64,000 nucleotides of DNA from Casuarina equisetifolia (taxonomy: Eukaryota; Streptophyta; Magnoliopsida; Fagales; Casuarinaceae): assembly GCA_028551475.1 (NCBI GenBank), contig CM052358.1, positions 18,254,853 to 18,318,852 of the forward strand, written 5' to 3'. The stretch's first letter is position 1. Every line of letters starts with the position of its first letter. Under the pieces are notes generated by a model. That model was not told where the DNA came from. It searched no databases and saw nothing but the letters and a program-made list of their open reading frames with translations. Of the stretch, positions 54,504 to 64,000 are shown piece after piece. The translations under genes and the position numbers were made by a program.

Positions 54504-56222
54504 TGATAACTCTATATTTTATAGAGTTATTAGTAGTATTTTAGGTAATGTTTAATATAGTTTTTATTAAATTATATTTGTATTTAATTATATTTTGTTA
54601 TTTTATACAGCAAACTCAAAATAGAAGAAAATAGAAGAAAAAGAAGTAGAAAATCATGAAAAAGGAATAGAAAAGAAAATAAGGAGCAAAGTCAACAGAG
54701 AGACCCGTGGAGAAAGAGAAAAAGAGACAAAGGAACCAACAGTGGGAAGAGGGATTGTCGGTGAATAGAGAGAGAGAGACCGACAAACAGAGTGAAAGGA
54801 AACAGAGAGGAGATCGGACAGAGAGGAAAAAAAAACACCGAAGACACAGAGAGAGAAGGACCGAGAGTTAGAAGGAGAGAAAGCCGAAGCATCAGTGGCT
54901 TCTCCCTCGCCGGAAAATCAGAATCCACGTGCGACAGCGCGGGACTCTGTGACGTCGGACGGAAGTGCGAACGCCGACCGTACGCACGTTCTTTTCCGGC
55001 GAGGGAGTTTCATATTATTAAGACATTCTCTTCCATTTTCTAGTCGTATTTTGTGTGTTTTCCAACAAAGGGAGACTGGATCTGCATTCCTTGTGTAATT
55101 TCCTGCAATTCTGTGGCAGTTGTGTGTGATTTCGTGGCGGTTTCCGGCGAAGAAGTGCGAACGCCGACTTTGCCTTTTCCGTCAGATTTACACATTGTTG
55201 TTGCGGATTTGCTTAATCTATTTGCAGATCTGCAATCTACGTATTCCGATCTATCTTCCCTGAAGTTTCTGTGATGACCGGCAGCGGGCGGCGGCGGCGG
55301 CGCGTGGTGGCTGGACGGCGGCGCGTGTCACCGGAGCGTGTCAGCGCGTGCGAAAGCGCGTGAGGGCGTGGCTCTGCTCGTTTTCTTCCCGTTTTCCAGA
55401 CAGCTTCATTCTCTCCTCCTGATGTGCAGATTTGTGCAATTTGTTTTGTGATTTGAAGACATTTTTGGTGACAGCTTTAATGTTTTTAAATTTCAGAATG
55501 TTTTGTTCACGTTTGTGTACTGATTTCTGTTGTGTAAATATGTTGTTTTAATTTATTGTGTTAGAGCTATGATGGAACTTAATTATGACGTATGAATGAT
55601 ATGATTATTTGTGTTTTGTGAGATATTTTATGAATGTGAAGTTGCATGTTACTGATCTTAATGCATTTAAGTGAGTAGCTACCACTTAGATGATTTGATT
55701 TGCATATTTGAGTTCGAACAACGACGATATGCAGTTGCTTCATGTAATATGCAATCATAGATTAATATGGATAGAAATATACCATATGATTTGTGTGGCT
55801 TTAGGTGTAAACTGAAATATTCACATATCTTAATGCGCTTAGTTCATTTAATTCATATGCAGACTCACAGTGGATTAATGAGCTAAGTAGGTTCGCTACA
55901 CCTAGACATAGGGTAGTGAATGAGTTAAGAAATTCCGCCATCACATAAGTAGAATTAATCTTGCTAGCATGGATAATAAACATTTGTACTGAGTAATTAG
56001 GTGAAATCAAAAGCTCTAGCACATTTCGTTTATTAAGTTTAAATTAAATTTAGTTATTAAATTCATGTTTTACCACTTTAGTTGGCTAGATAAACTTTAG
56101 AGTCTATTCACCATTAATAATTAATTAGTTTAGTAAACACCAGTCTTCGTGGGACGATATCTGTACTTATCATTATATTACTTGTTCGACATGTACACTT
56201 GCATGTAGAATTTCACCGAACA
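54504..56222 (+). mobile_element. Solo LTR of the Athila-like family, in COPIA-3 flank
   Basis: TGATAACTCTATATTTTATAG to TTTCACCGAACA, 1719 bp, with a perfect TATAC duplication at 54499-54503 and 56223-56227. It has a GC-rich middle (55270-55385, many GGCGGC and GCGCGTG) absent or decayed in the older copies, so this may be the youngest and best-kept copy. Short open frames at 54792-55274 are LTR sequence. A terminal hairpin, ATAACTCTATA-TTT-TATAGAGTTAT, lies at its start. Confidence 0.95.
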
Positions 56223-56229
56223 TATACCT

Positions 56230-57000
56230 TTTACTTCCTATGATTTCCTTTTGCACATATGAAAAATATTTTTTGAAAAACAATTCACAAATAGATTTTG
56301 TCAGAACAAAACCCTTATTTTTCAACGTTCTCTAATATAGGCCTGATCATAACCCTATTTGAGACGTAACATGCACTATTTACAACTTCACCTCACAAAT
56401 ACATAAGCAAATTATTTTCACATAACTTGGTTTTACCTAGTTCGTGTAGTGATCTATTCTTTCCTTCTACTACACCATTTTGTTGTAGTGTTCTTGGTGT
56501 AAAAAAATTGTGTTCAATTCTATTTTTAGAACAAAAATATTCAAACTCATGATTCTTAAATTCTGTTCCATTATCCGTATGAATGCATTTGATTTTAGAA
56601 TCTTTCTCATTTTGCACCTTTTTACAAAACTTTTTAAACATATGAAAAGTTTCACTTTTATGTGTGATGCCAAATGTCCAAGTAAATCTAAAGTAATCAT
56701 CAACAATTACAAACACATAATACTTACATCCAAGGCTTGTTGTCCACATGGGTTCAAAGAGACCTGTATGTATTAATGGATTGGTTTTGTGGTTGTAACT
56801 ATATCTTTTGAATTAAAACTAGTCTTTGCATGTTTTCCTTTAATGCATGCATCATACACTACATTTTTATCACATTTTAATTCTGGTAGCCCTCTTACTA
56901 AGTCCTTTCTATATAATTTCACAAGTTGTTTCACATTGATGTAGGCCAATCTCTTATGCCATAACCAGCTACTATTGTCCAAATCTACTACTAAGCATTG
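56230..57000 (-). pseudogene. COPIA-3 integrase
   Basis: 56773-56982 holds SWLWHKRLAYINVKQLVKLY and CIKGKHAKTSF, the zinc-binding N-terminus. 56393-56749 holds MWTTSLGCKYYVFVIVDDYF (first Asp), KCIHTDNGTEFKNHEFEYF (second Asp) and LQQNGVVEGKNRSLHE (catalytic Glu), so the DDE triad is intact. A stop lies between 56749 and 56773, and the C-terminal part (ACYVSNRVMIRPIL, about 56300-56390) is frame-broken. Integrase would insert element cDNA. The element is truncated, so it is inactive. Confidence 0.88.
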
Positions 57001-57299
57001 TTTTTGAAAAGTGTTAGATCTAAAACATATATATTTCCTAGTCTTTTTATTTCTATTATAAACTTCACTTTATAATCCTTATCACATAGTTAACTAACAC
57101 TTATGAGATTATGTTTCAATCCTTCTACATACAAGACATCATCAATTACAAAAGATGAGGATGTGTTACCTATTGTCCTTATACCTTTATAATACAAGAG
57201 TCATCTCTAAATGATACCGTTCCTTCATGTCTTGAGGCAATAGTTGAAAACAGCTTGGGATTTCCAGTCATGTATTTGGAGCATCCACTATCCATATCT

Positions 57300-59245
57300 A
57301 TGTTTCCTTGCTATAATCGATATCCTCATTGATTTTAAACCCTGCAAAATAGAAAATAATCTTTGATTTTATTGGTACCCACTTTTCTTTAGGTCCATGA
57401 ATGTCAGAGATCATTATGCCTTTTGGCATCTATATTCTTTTAATCTTAAAACCTCTGCCAACCTTCAATGGACATTTATCAATGGAATGACCAACATATT
57501 TACAATATGTGCATTTATCATACAAAGAAATCATGTTGTTTTTCTTTTCAAAAAATCTAGTAAAAGGTTTTGCATCTACATTTGATCTATAAACTATACT
57601 CTCCTTGTCATACATGCCTTGTTGTGATTGTAATTTCTTTTCAAGTATGTTACTACCATTAGCAAACTTATTTAGCAAACATGTTAAGCTATCTAGTTTG
57701 TTTTGAAGCTTTTTTTTTAAGCATTCAACATTTGACAGTTTTCTAATTAAAGAATCAATTTCATTCTTCATATGTTTATACTTTTCATCCAAATCATAGC
57801 ACATACACACGTTATCATTCATTTCAAATTTGTTTCCATGAGATAAATTGTTTCTTTTAGCTTTTTAATATCAAGTTTCATACTTGAATTTTTATTTACA
57901 ACTAGCTTATATTGGTTCTTCATTTTCTCATGTTCTTATACCACAAAACTTAATTTCTTTAGTTGACATTCAAGTTCATTCTTTTCAAATTGCATGTTGG
58001 ATATATTTTTTTTAATGCTTTATTTTCAAATTCTAACTCATGCAATCTATCAACCACTTCATTGAATGTATCATTCAACTCATTAAATAAAACATAATCT
58101 TGACACTTGTTAGATTTACTTACCTCATAGTCATCATAACTCTCCATTCCCATGAAACATTGAAAGTTTCTTTCCTTCTCTTCTTCATTAGAGAATAAGC
58201 TATCTTCATCCTAAATAAATGTTGATTCACTCTCTTCCACATGCATTTCTACTCTTATGAAGCATACATTTGCTATCTCTAATACTTCTTCATCTGAAGT
58301 CATCATCCCAAGTAGCTACCAGTGCCTTCTTCTTTGATTTTCTATCCTTCTTTGTCTTTAAAGTTGGACAATTTGCTCTTATATGACCTGGTTTCTTACA
58401 CTCAAAGCAAAGATCATCAATAGCCCTCGTTGCACTCTTACCTTTTTCTTTGTAAAACTTCCTTATTTCGAGCAAGCAAGGCAACATTCTCATCAGAATC
58501 AAAATTATAATTATCATTTACAACAGTCTTAAAAGCAATATTTTTATCTGCTTTCTTAAACTCTTCTTTATCCTTAATTTTTATCTATTAATTTGAAGCT
58601 CATATGTTAGTAGAGATCCTATCAATTCATCTAGCTTCATTTCATTCAGATTATTCACTTCTTCTATGGTAGTTCTTTTAGCATCATAACTTTCATCCAA
58701 ACATGCTTTTTGACTAATTTCTTATTTGGATAAGTCTTTCCAAATAATGTAAGTTTAGTAACAATATTAAAAAATCTAGTATACATATCAGAAATACTTT
58801 CACCTCATTTCATCATAAACAATTCATAGTTATGAATCAACATGTCAGTTTTAGAGTCTTTAACTTTTTCGGTTCCTTCATGCAAGACCTCTAATTTATC
58901 CTAAAGTTTTTTTTGTTGTTTGATAAGTAGAGATTTTATTATATTCAGATGCAAACAAAGAATAATACAACATAGTCATAACTTTACCATTTTTCTCCAT
59001 TTCTTTAGAAACATCATTTAACCAAAGTAAAAGTGATTCTTTAGGTATTTGTATTGTTTTGTTTATGATTTTCCAAGATTCTATATTCTGTCCCATTATG
59101 TACATTTTCATAATATTTTTCCAGTGGTTATAGCTTGTACCATCAAATATGAATGGTCTAGTAAAGGTTAATATGACAATCATTCTAGTTGCTATGCAAG
59201 TTTCACTATTATTTTACTAACTGTGGTCAAATTAGATATAACCTA
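57300..59245 (-). pseudogene. COPIA-3 gag
   Basis: 58896-59183 reads FTRPFIFDGTSYNHWKNIMK and WLNDVSKEMEKNGKVMTMLY (gag, FDGxNYxxWKxxM). 58290-58517 has zinc knuckle CFECKKPGHIRANC followed by a lysine-rich KKDRKSKKKALVATWDD. 57430-57822 is coiled-coil-like (LIRKLSNVECLKKKLQNKLD) with a second knuckle CTYCKYVGHSIDKC. Long gag with two separate knuckles and a coiled region is usual for this copia lineage. Several stops and frameshifts occur (for example near 57825 and 58530). Confidence 0.85.
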
Positions 59246-59257
59246 ACTCCGATGCCA
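59246..59257 (-). promoter_or_regulatory. COPIA-3 primer-binding site
   Basis: ACTCCGATGCCA, the complement of TGGCATCGGAGT, which differs from the standard TGGTATCAGAGC at three positions. A two-base spacer separates it from the LTR start at 59260. Confidence 0.7.
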
Positions 59258-59259
59258 CT

Positions 59260-60775
59260 TGTTGGATCCTATAGCAACCTAAAATGGGGGGTGAATTAGG
59301 TTTATCAAAAATAATGTTGTCTTTTTCATTTTTCTTATGTTAAGCAATCAAGGCAGCAAGTAAGATTATAACAAATATATGCACATAGCAACAAACAAAC
59401 AAGAATACATAAATTTTGGTAGGTGGTTCGGCCCAAGCTACCTTAGTACCTACTCTAGCCCACTTTAGTAACCTGTTATAGTCACTCTCCAATCAATTAA
59501 CTAATTGATTACAAGGGTTATCCAAACCCTTACAAGGGATAACCAATCCCTCAAACTCGGTTACAAATTTCACCCTAATATTACAATATTGGAACAAAGC
59601 TTATACAAAGTATACAATATTTAGTTCATAAGCTTCTAACATATGCTACTAGGCTATTACAAAGTGATTTGGACAAAAGTCACAAATTCAATCAAACCCT
59701 AGTTCTGTTTACTTACAAAAAATCAACTCAATAATATAGTATATTGAAGTACAAAGTGATTTTTTAACAAGTAATAAGCTCAGAATATAGTCACTCAATG
59801 AAGAACAAAATTGTGAGTTGGATGAACTTGAATGAAAAATATGAGATGCTTGAGATGAGCTTGTTTTCTCTATGATTTTTGGCCAACCAAGTAATGGAAA
59901 GGATAATACACTTAACTAGCATCAAGTAGACTGACCTCTCATTTCCAAAGAGATGTTCTAACACCTCTGAGCACCATCACATTTTCTTTGTGTTAGAGCT
60001 ACTTCTTTCTCTATTCTCTATCCATTTTCGAGCTGTTAGGAAAGTTAGGAGAAAAGCTGGTCATTCTGTCTCTAACTCATTCAAAATTGAGCTCCCATAT
60101 GCCACTGTTTTATCCAAATATTAAATTACTAATTCGGAGCTTCGTGGACCAAAAAATGGGTTACCAGATTGAGTTTTTGAGTCTCTCTTGAATCTTCCTT
60201 AATTCTCTTTAATCTTGAAATGAATTTTCGTGGGTGCTTCACAACTGGATAGAATCACCTTCTTGCGTACAAAAGCCTTATGAAATTATCTTTAGAAACT
60301 CTATAATCTACTTTTAATTTCTCTTCTGAGTAGTTAGGCCACAAACTCAAAGAACTCTTTAATTTTTTCAAATTAATCCTCTATGAGCAATGGGTCTTCG
60401 ATTTTTCTTCACAGAATTGTTCCCCTCTCTATTAGCTTTCCAACGAACCATTTTTTAGCTTGATTGGAGAAGTTTACGGCAACCAAATTTGGTGGCCAAG
60501 TCATTGCGTCATGAGTTGCGGGTCACAAATGTGGGTTGCGCAAGCCTCTAAGTTGAAGGTCGTGAGAACAGGACTAGGTCTCACACCTAGTCATACTTTT
60601 GGACCTGGATCACGCACGTGGGTCATGCACATAGGTCACACTCTAGGTTGGATCGCAAGTCACACACCTTGTGGACTGGGCTCGCTCATGCTTGGTTTAG
60701 GTCGCTTGTCTCTAGGCTAGACCTGATTTTTAGGCTCATGTGATGCGGACTAAATCTTTTTATTTGGATTTCTTA
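59260..60775 (-). repeat. COPIA-3 5' LTR
   Basis: Starts TGTTGGATCCTATAG beside the primer site and carries the AAATGGGGGGTGAATTAGG and GGTGGTTCGGCCC blocks typical of this LTR type. The right end is estimated from loss of LTR-like character after TTCTTACACA near 60775. A block at 60480-60720 has repeated GGTCRCRCAYGTGGG-like words. Confidence 0.7.
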
Positions 60776-61024
60776 CACACAAAAAATTTTAGTATTATTG
60801 TTCTTATTTAAGCTAATAAAGAAGTAATAATTATTATAATATTTTCATATTATAATTCTTATTTTTCTCATCATCAAAATGTTAATATATTATAATATTA
60901 TTAAAGTATATTCCAACAACGATCATAAACAAGTATTGTAAAACAAATAAATAAGTAGTTAAAATAGATATTAATCTCATGGTTATTTGGAAATCACTCT
61001 TGTTTCAGATTCATTTTGTTGTAG

Positions 61025-61790
61025 GGATCATTTTAAGGATGTTATTCTTGATGAAGGCAATCTATTTGAAAGGGTCTATGAAAAGCATGCCTTCGACTCC
61101 TTGGATGCTAATCCAGCATTGAACAAATGTTTTAACAATGCTATGGTTAAAGACTCTACAATAGCCATGAATAGAGTTCTTAAGGCAGACAAATGATTTG
61201 AAGTAGTATCATTACTGGTTGATGTTGAAGGTAGCATTAGAGCAACCCTTAATATGAACCTCTCCAAATACCCTTCCATTAAAGGCGTCAACTTTGATTT
61301 GCCTCGAGTGACAAAAAATGCGCCATCATATCCATGTAAGAAAGTTCTTCAATAATCCAATCTTATTTCCACTTTTTATTGTAGTCCAAAAGCTTCAAAT
61401 ATCCAATCCTATCTTATGTAGACATTATTCTCATAATTACTACAAAAAATCTTATAGATTATGATAAGTCACATAATTATCATTTAATCATTGATGAGCA
61501 GGAAATATTTTCAACTTTCAACATCCACATATTTATAGCCAATCCATTTGTGTACCATGGAATCATTTAGTGGCTTACTAACTTTGGAACACTGTTCACT
61601 TTCTTTCTTTTTCTTTGTTTTTCCATCTTTATTGGAGTGGAGTTTATTCTTTTATGTTATTGAACTTGAGGTTGAAGATCAAGGTTTAATTTTTTCATAG
61701 TTATTGAGCATGTTATCAATGAAGATTTTTCATTGAAGGTGACATGTTTGTCAACATCCCAAAAGGTGATACTATTATTTTAAAGGTTTA
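61025..61790 (+). pseudogene. Caffeate-type O-methyltransferase pseudogene
   Basis: After an AG acceptor (TTTGTTGTAG at about 61015-61024) the frame reads DHFKDVILDEGNLFERVYEK, NPALNKCFNNAMVKDSTIAM, a stop at 61194-61196, then [33 protein letters not shown] and APSYP. This is the central part of a plant COMT-like SAM-dependent methyltransferase, in which LVDVGGGxG binds SAM; here the glycines are damaged (VEGSIR). A GTAAGA donor follows SYP at about 61336, the usual intron place. 61690-61787 resumes with IEHV and, after a frameshift, EGDMFVNIPKGDTIILK. N-terminal and C-terminal exons are absent, so it is a dead fragment. Confidence 0.87.
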
Positions 61791-63335
61791 GTTAATTATC
61801 CATTTATGTGATTTTGAGAATACCCAATCTAATATTTAAAATTTGAAAAGAATTTGTTTAGATTATTTTAAATAACTTTATTATAAAATTTCGTAAACAA
61901 AGAATGGATGCTTGCTAAATTTTTGAAAATAAGAAGCTTACTTGTAATGACATTAATATAAAAAATGAACCACTCAAAAATACTTGCATGCGGAAAGTTA
62001 TTAAAAAAGATTGCTCGGTTTTAACTCTTTAACTATCAACGTTTTTGTTTCAATTTCCCTTTCATGTTTGATCATTAAACTACATGGAAATTATGACACA
62101 CTAAATTATAAGTACTCTAAATAAAGTACCCAAGAAGTTCAATCATAGACCCGAGTATCATGGGCCTCAAGCGGCGTAAGAGTTTCCAAGCCACCTGTAA
62201 AGCAGAGTCAAAGTGGCATTGAAAATTTTCATGTCGTTTCTTTTCTTTTGGGGTTTCGCAAAAGCAAAACCATCGTGCGCGGTATGTCTAAGAGAACAGG
62301 ACTTTCGACTTTGGGAATCATCGTTATTCAAAAAGAAGAAAGGAATAAATAAATAAATATATATATATATATTTGTATGATTTAAAACCTTACAAATGTT
62401 CCACCGATGATCGTTCGATGCCATTTTAAAGGTTTACGGGGTCAAAAGTTTATCTGATTGAAGGTTAATTCGAAAGAACTCAAAAGAATATTTCTACCAT
62501 GTTCGTAATAATTTTTGAAGGATGTATGTGCCTTCCCAAGGTGCGTTAAAACACCTTTCAAGCAATCAACTTGTGGTCAAAAAATTTCATAACAATTAAA
62601 ATAACTTGTATTCATATTCCTTGGCGTGCACTAGCTTGGCAGAGCGGCGCTAAGAAAAGATTTGAAGTTGCTTGCATGAGTCCAGTCATGTCGCTCTACA
62701 AACAGTCCATGAACTCTAGCAATTGACTTTAAATTATTGCTACGGTTAAAATTGTTCAAATAGGATTTTGTAAAACTTTAACTAAAGTTGTCAACAAATC
62801 TTGTAAAAAATACAAGGAAACTATTTCACAAAGCTTAATGAAAATTAGTTTAATTAGCTAGTAGAAAATGCCGCACCCGTGTACAAATAGCTTGAGAGCT
62901 CCAATAAAGGAGTTTTTTTTTTTCAAATAAAGGAGATGAGATTATTTCAATCCAAAGACCTAAAGATATTTTATAAATAACTTTATCGTTGAGTTATTTT
63001 TTTAGGTTTAATCAATTTTAAATTATTAGCACAACTAAAACTGTTCAAATATGACTTGTAAAACCGCAACTAAAGATATCAATAAATCTAATAAAAAATT
63101 GTAAGAAAGATTGGTAAAACCACAGAAATGACCTAATTTCAAGCTATAGGATATACCGTTTACGGAGCCAATTTAACATTGTGCAAGGACGAAAAATCAA
63201 TGCGACCTATGTTTTCTAATCAGTTGAGATTGAAGGAGCGCGGCAACAGCACCACCTTGGCCTAGAGTTTACTCGCATGAAAGCGTAGGTGAAGTAGCTC
63301 CGAACCTGTTTGATCCTTCTTGTGGGGTGGGCTAG
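61791..63335. other. Unassigned; two diverged direct repeats
   Basis: No gene recognised. 62729-62822 and 63017-63110 are alike (TTTAAATTATTxxxAC, then AAACTGTTCAAATA and AATAAATCT-like blocks). An (AT)n microsatellite lies at 62351-62373. Confidence 0.5.
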
Positions 63336-63589
63336 TGTTTGTCCTAAACTATTGACAGTTGTATATGATAAAGCACTTTTGTTCATCACAATGCATCTTT
63401 TGTAAAGGGCCTAAATGTAATTGAGGGAAGAGTCTCAAAGTGCGGAAGTATTTGGACCTGGCTGATCTTCTCAAGAGGTGACGTCATATGTCGGCCGCTT
63501 TATAGCATCTTGATGGATATAAGAAAGACGACTCTTGTTTCTTATAAGCGTCTTCTAAGAAAGGCTTCCCCGAGATCCAACTCTCAACA
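63336..63589 (+). mobile_element. Probable copia 5' LTR, plus strand
   Basis: The end CAACTCTCAACA at 63589 is followed after two bases by a primer-site-like TGATATCAAAGC. The left end near 63336 is a guess at a TG. No gag follows within the remaining 400 bp. Confidence 0.4.
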
Positions 63590-63591
63590 GC

Positions 63592-63603
63592 TGATATCAA
63601 AGC
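63592..63603 (+). promoter_or_regulatory. Copia primer-binding site, two G-to-A changes
   Basis: TGATATCAAAGC matches TGGTATCAGAGC at 10 of 12 positions. Both differences are G to A. Confidence 0.5.
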
Positions 63604-64000
63604 TAACCATATTGGTGTTGGGGTAAAATAACACCACCACCTTGGCGTGGAGGATCATCCCAAGAAAGACATCACAAATAGGGTAGCACTTAAAAGGAGT
63701 TAGTTGATCCTCCCAGGAGAAGTGTAATAGTATCTTTCCGGCATCAACCAGTTAAAACATTTTGAAAGACTCATAACGAACTTGCTCCTGGGCTTTTTCT
63801 TAGGCTTTCACAAGACAAGTTTTGAGGCTGCATATGCTTATTGCTGAGGTTGTATAATTGCACTTAAAACCCATTGTCTCCCCAACCATTCATGGTTTGT
63901 CATAGAAATTCAACAAATGGCATCACCAACATAAACATATAATTATATAAATATACACACTTAAATATAGTACATTTAATAGATTTGGATCAACATAATG
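63604..64000. other. Unassigned right end
   Basis: Expected internal region of the element above, but no coding frame or motif was recognised before the window ends. Confidence 0.35.

Larger units (their letters stand above)
56228..60775 (-). mobile_element. COPIA-3: 5' half of a copia element
   Basis: Minus strand from the 5' LTR (59260 to about 60775) through primer site, gag, zinc knuckles, pre-integrase and integrase, ending near 56228 at a solo LTR. Reverse transcriptase, RNase H and the 3' LTR were not found to the left, so it is truncated. Confidence 0.82.

Noticed and set aside
54792-55274. Overlapping plus-strand frames with arginine-rich peptides
   Set aside because: They are inside the gypsy solo LTR; the GC-rich content is LTR sequence.
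1-64000. CRISPR arrays, phage or bacterial operons, tRNA genes
   Set aside because: No array of evenly spaced repeats, no bacterial gene order, and no cloverleaf-like sequence that I could support was seen on either strand.

Overview
The window is nuclear DNA from a flowering plant, most likely a dicot. It is AT-rich, has introns in the few host gene fragments, and is packed with decayed Ty1/copia and Ty3/gypsy LTR retrotransposons, a plant-type LINE, a plastid DNA insert, and fragments of typical plant families (TIR-NBS-LRR, NPF transporter, caffeate-type O-methyltransferase). I could not name the species. No CRISPR, operon or bacterial feature was seen, and no tRNA or nuclear rRNA gene was recognised.

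Layout. 1-615: 3' end of a copia element with its LTR. 616-5.3 kb: mostly unassigned DNA with a dead TNL resistance-gene fragment (3851-4360). 5.38-7.25 kb: LINE reverse-transcriptase remnant. 7.25-10.2 kb: unassigned. 10209-16933: a complete but dead minus-strand copia element (COPIA-1). It carries a solo LTR (11898-13154, 5-bp target duplication GCCAC) and a chimeric piece of plastid DNA (rpoB joined to 23S rRNA, 13590-14075). 17970-23853: a second complete minus-strand copia element (COPIA-2; 481-bp LTRs, target duplication AGAGC) whose RNase H end is inverted. 24.09-26.05 kb: an NPF (NRT1/PTR) transporter pseudogene split by another solo LTR (24268-25520, target duplication GGGGG). 26.9-34.5 kb: a gypsy element of Athila/Tat type whose two LTRs are each interrupted by a solo LTR of their own family.

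34.5-38.9 kb and 46.7-53.0 kb are two copies of one segment. Each holds a copia integrase fragment and, at its right end, a short intact gene for a predicted 83-residue secreted protein with a TATA box and a repeated upstream region. These two genes (38354-38605 and 52473-52724) are the only intact non-transposon coding regions I would back. Copy 2 follows a solo LTR and contains a further solo LTR and a tandem duplication. Between the copies lie more copia fragments in both orientations (40.0-45.1 kb).

52978-60.8 kb: a copia-type LTR, a gypsy solo LTR (54504-56222, target duplication TATAC) and a minus-strand copia element (COPIA-3) with gag, integrase and 5' LTR. 61025-61790: O-methyltransferase pseudogene. 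61.8-64 kb: unassigned, ending in a probable LTR plus primer-binding site.

The open reading frames rarely work together as genes. The window mainly records nested insertions whose order can be read from target-site duplications.
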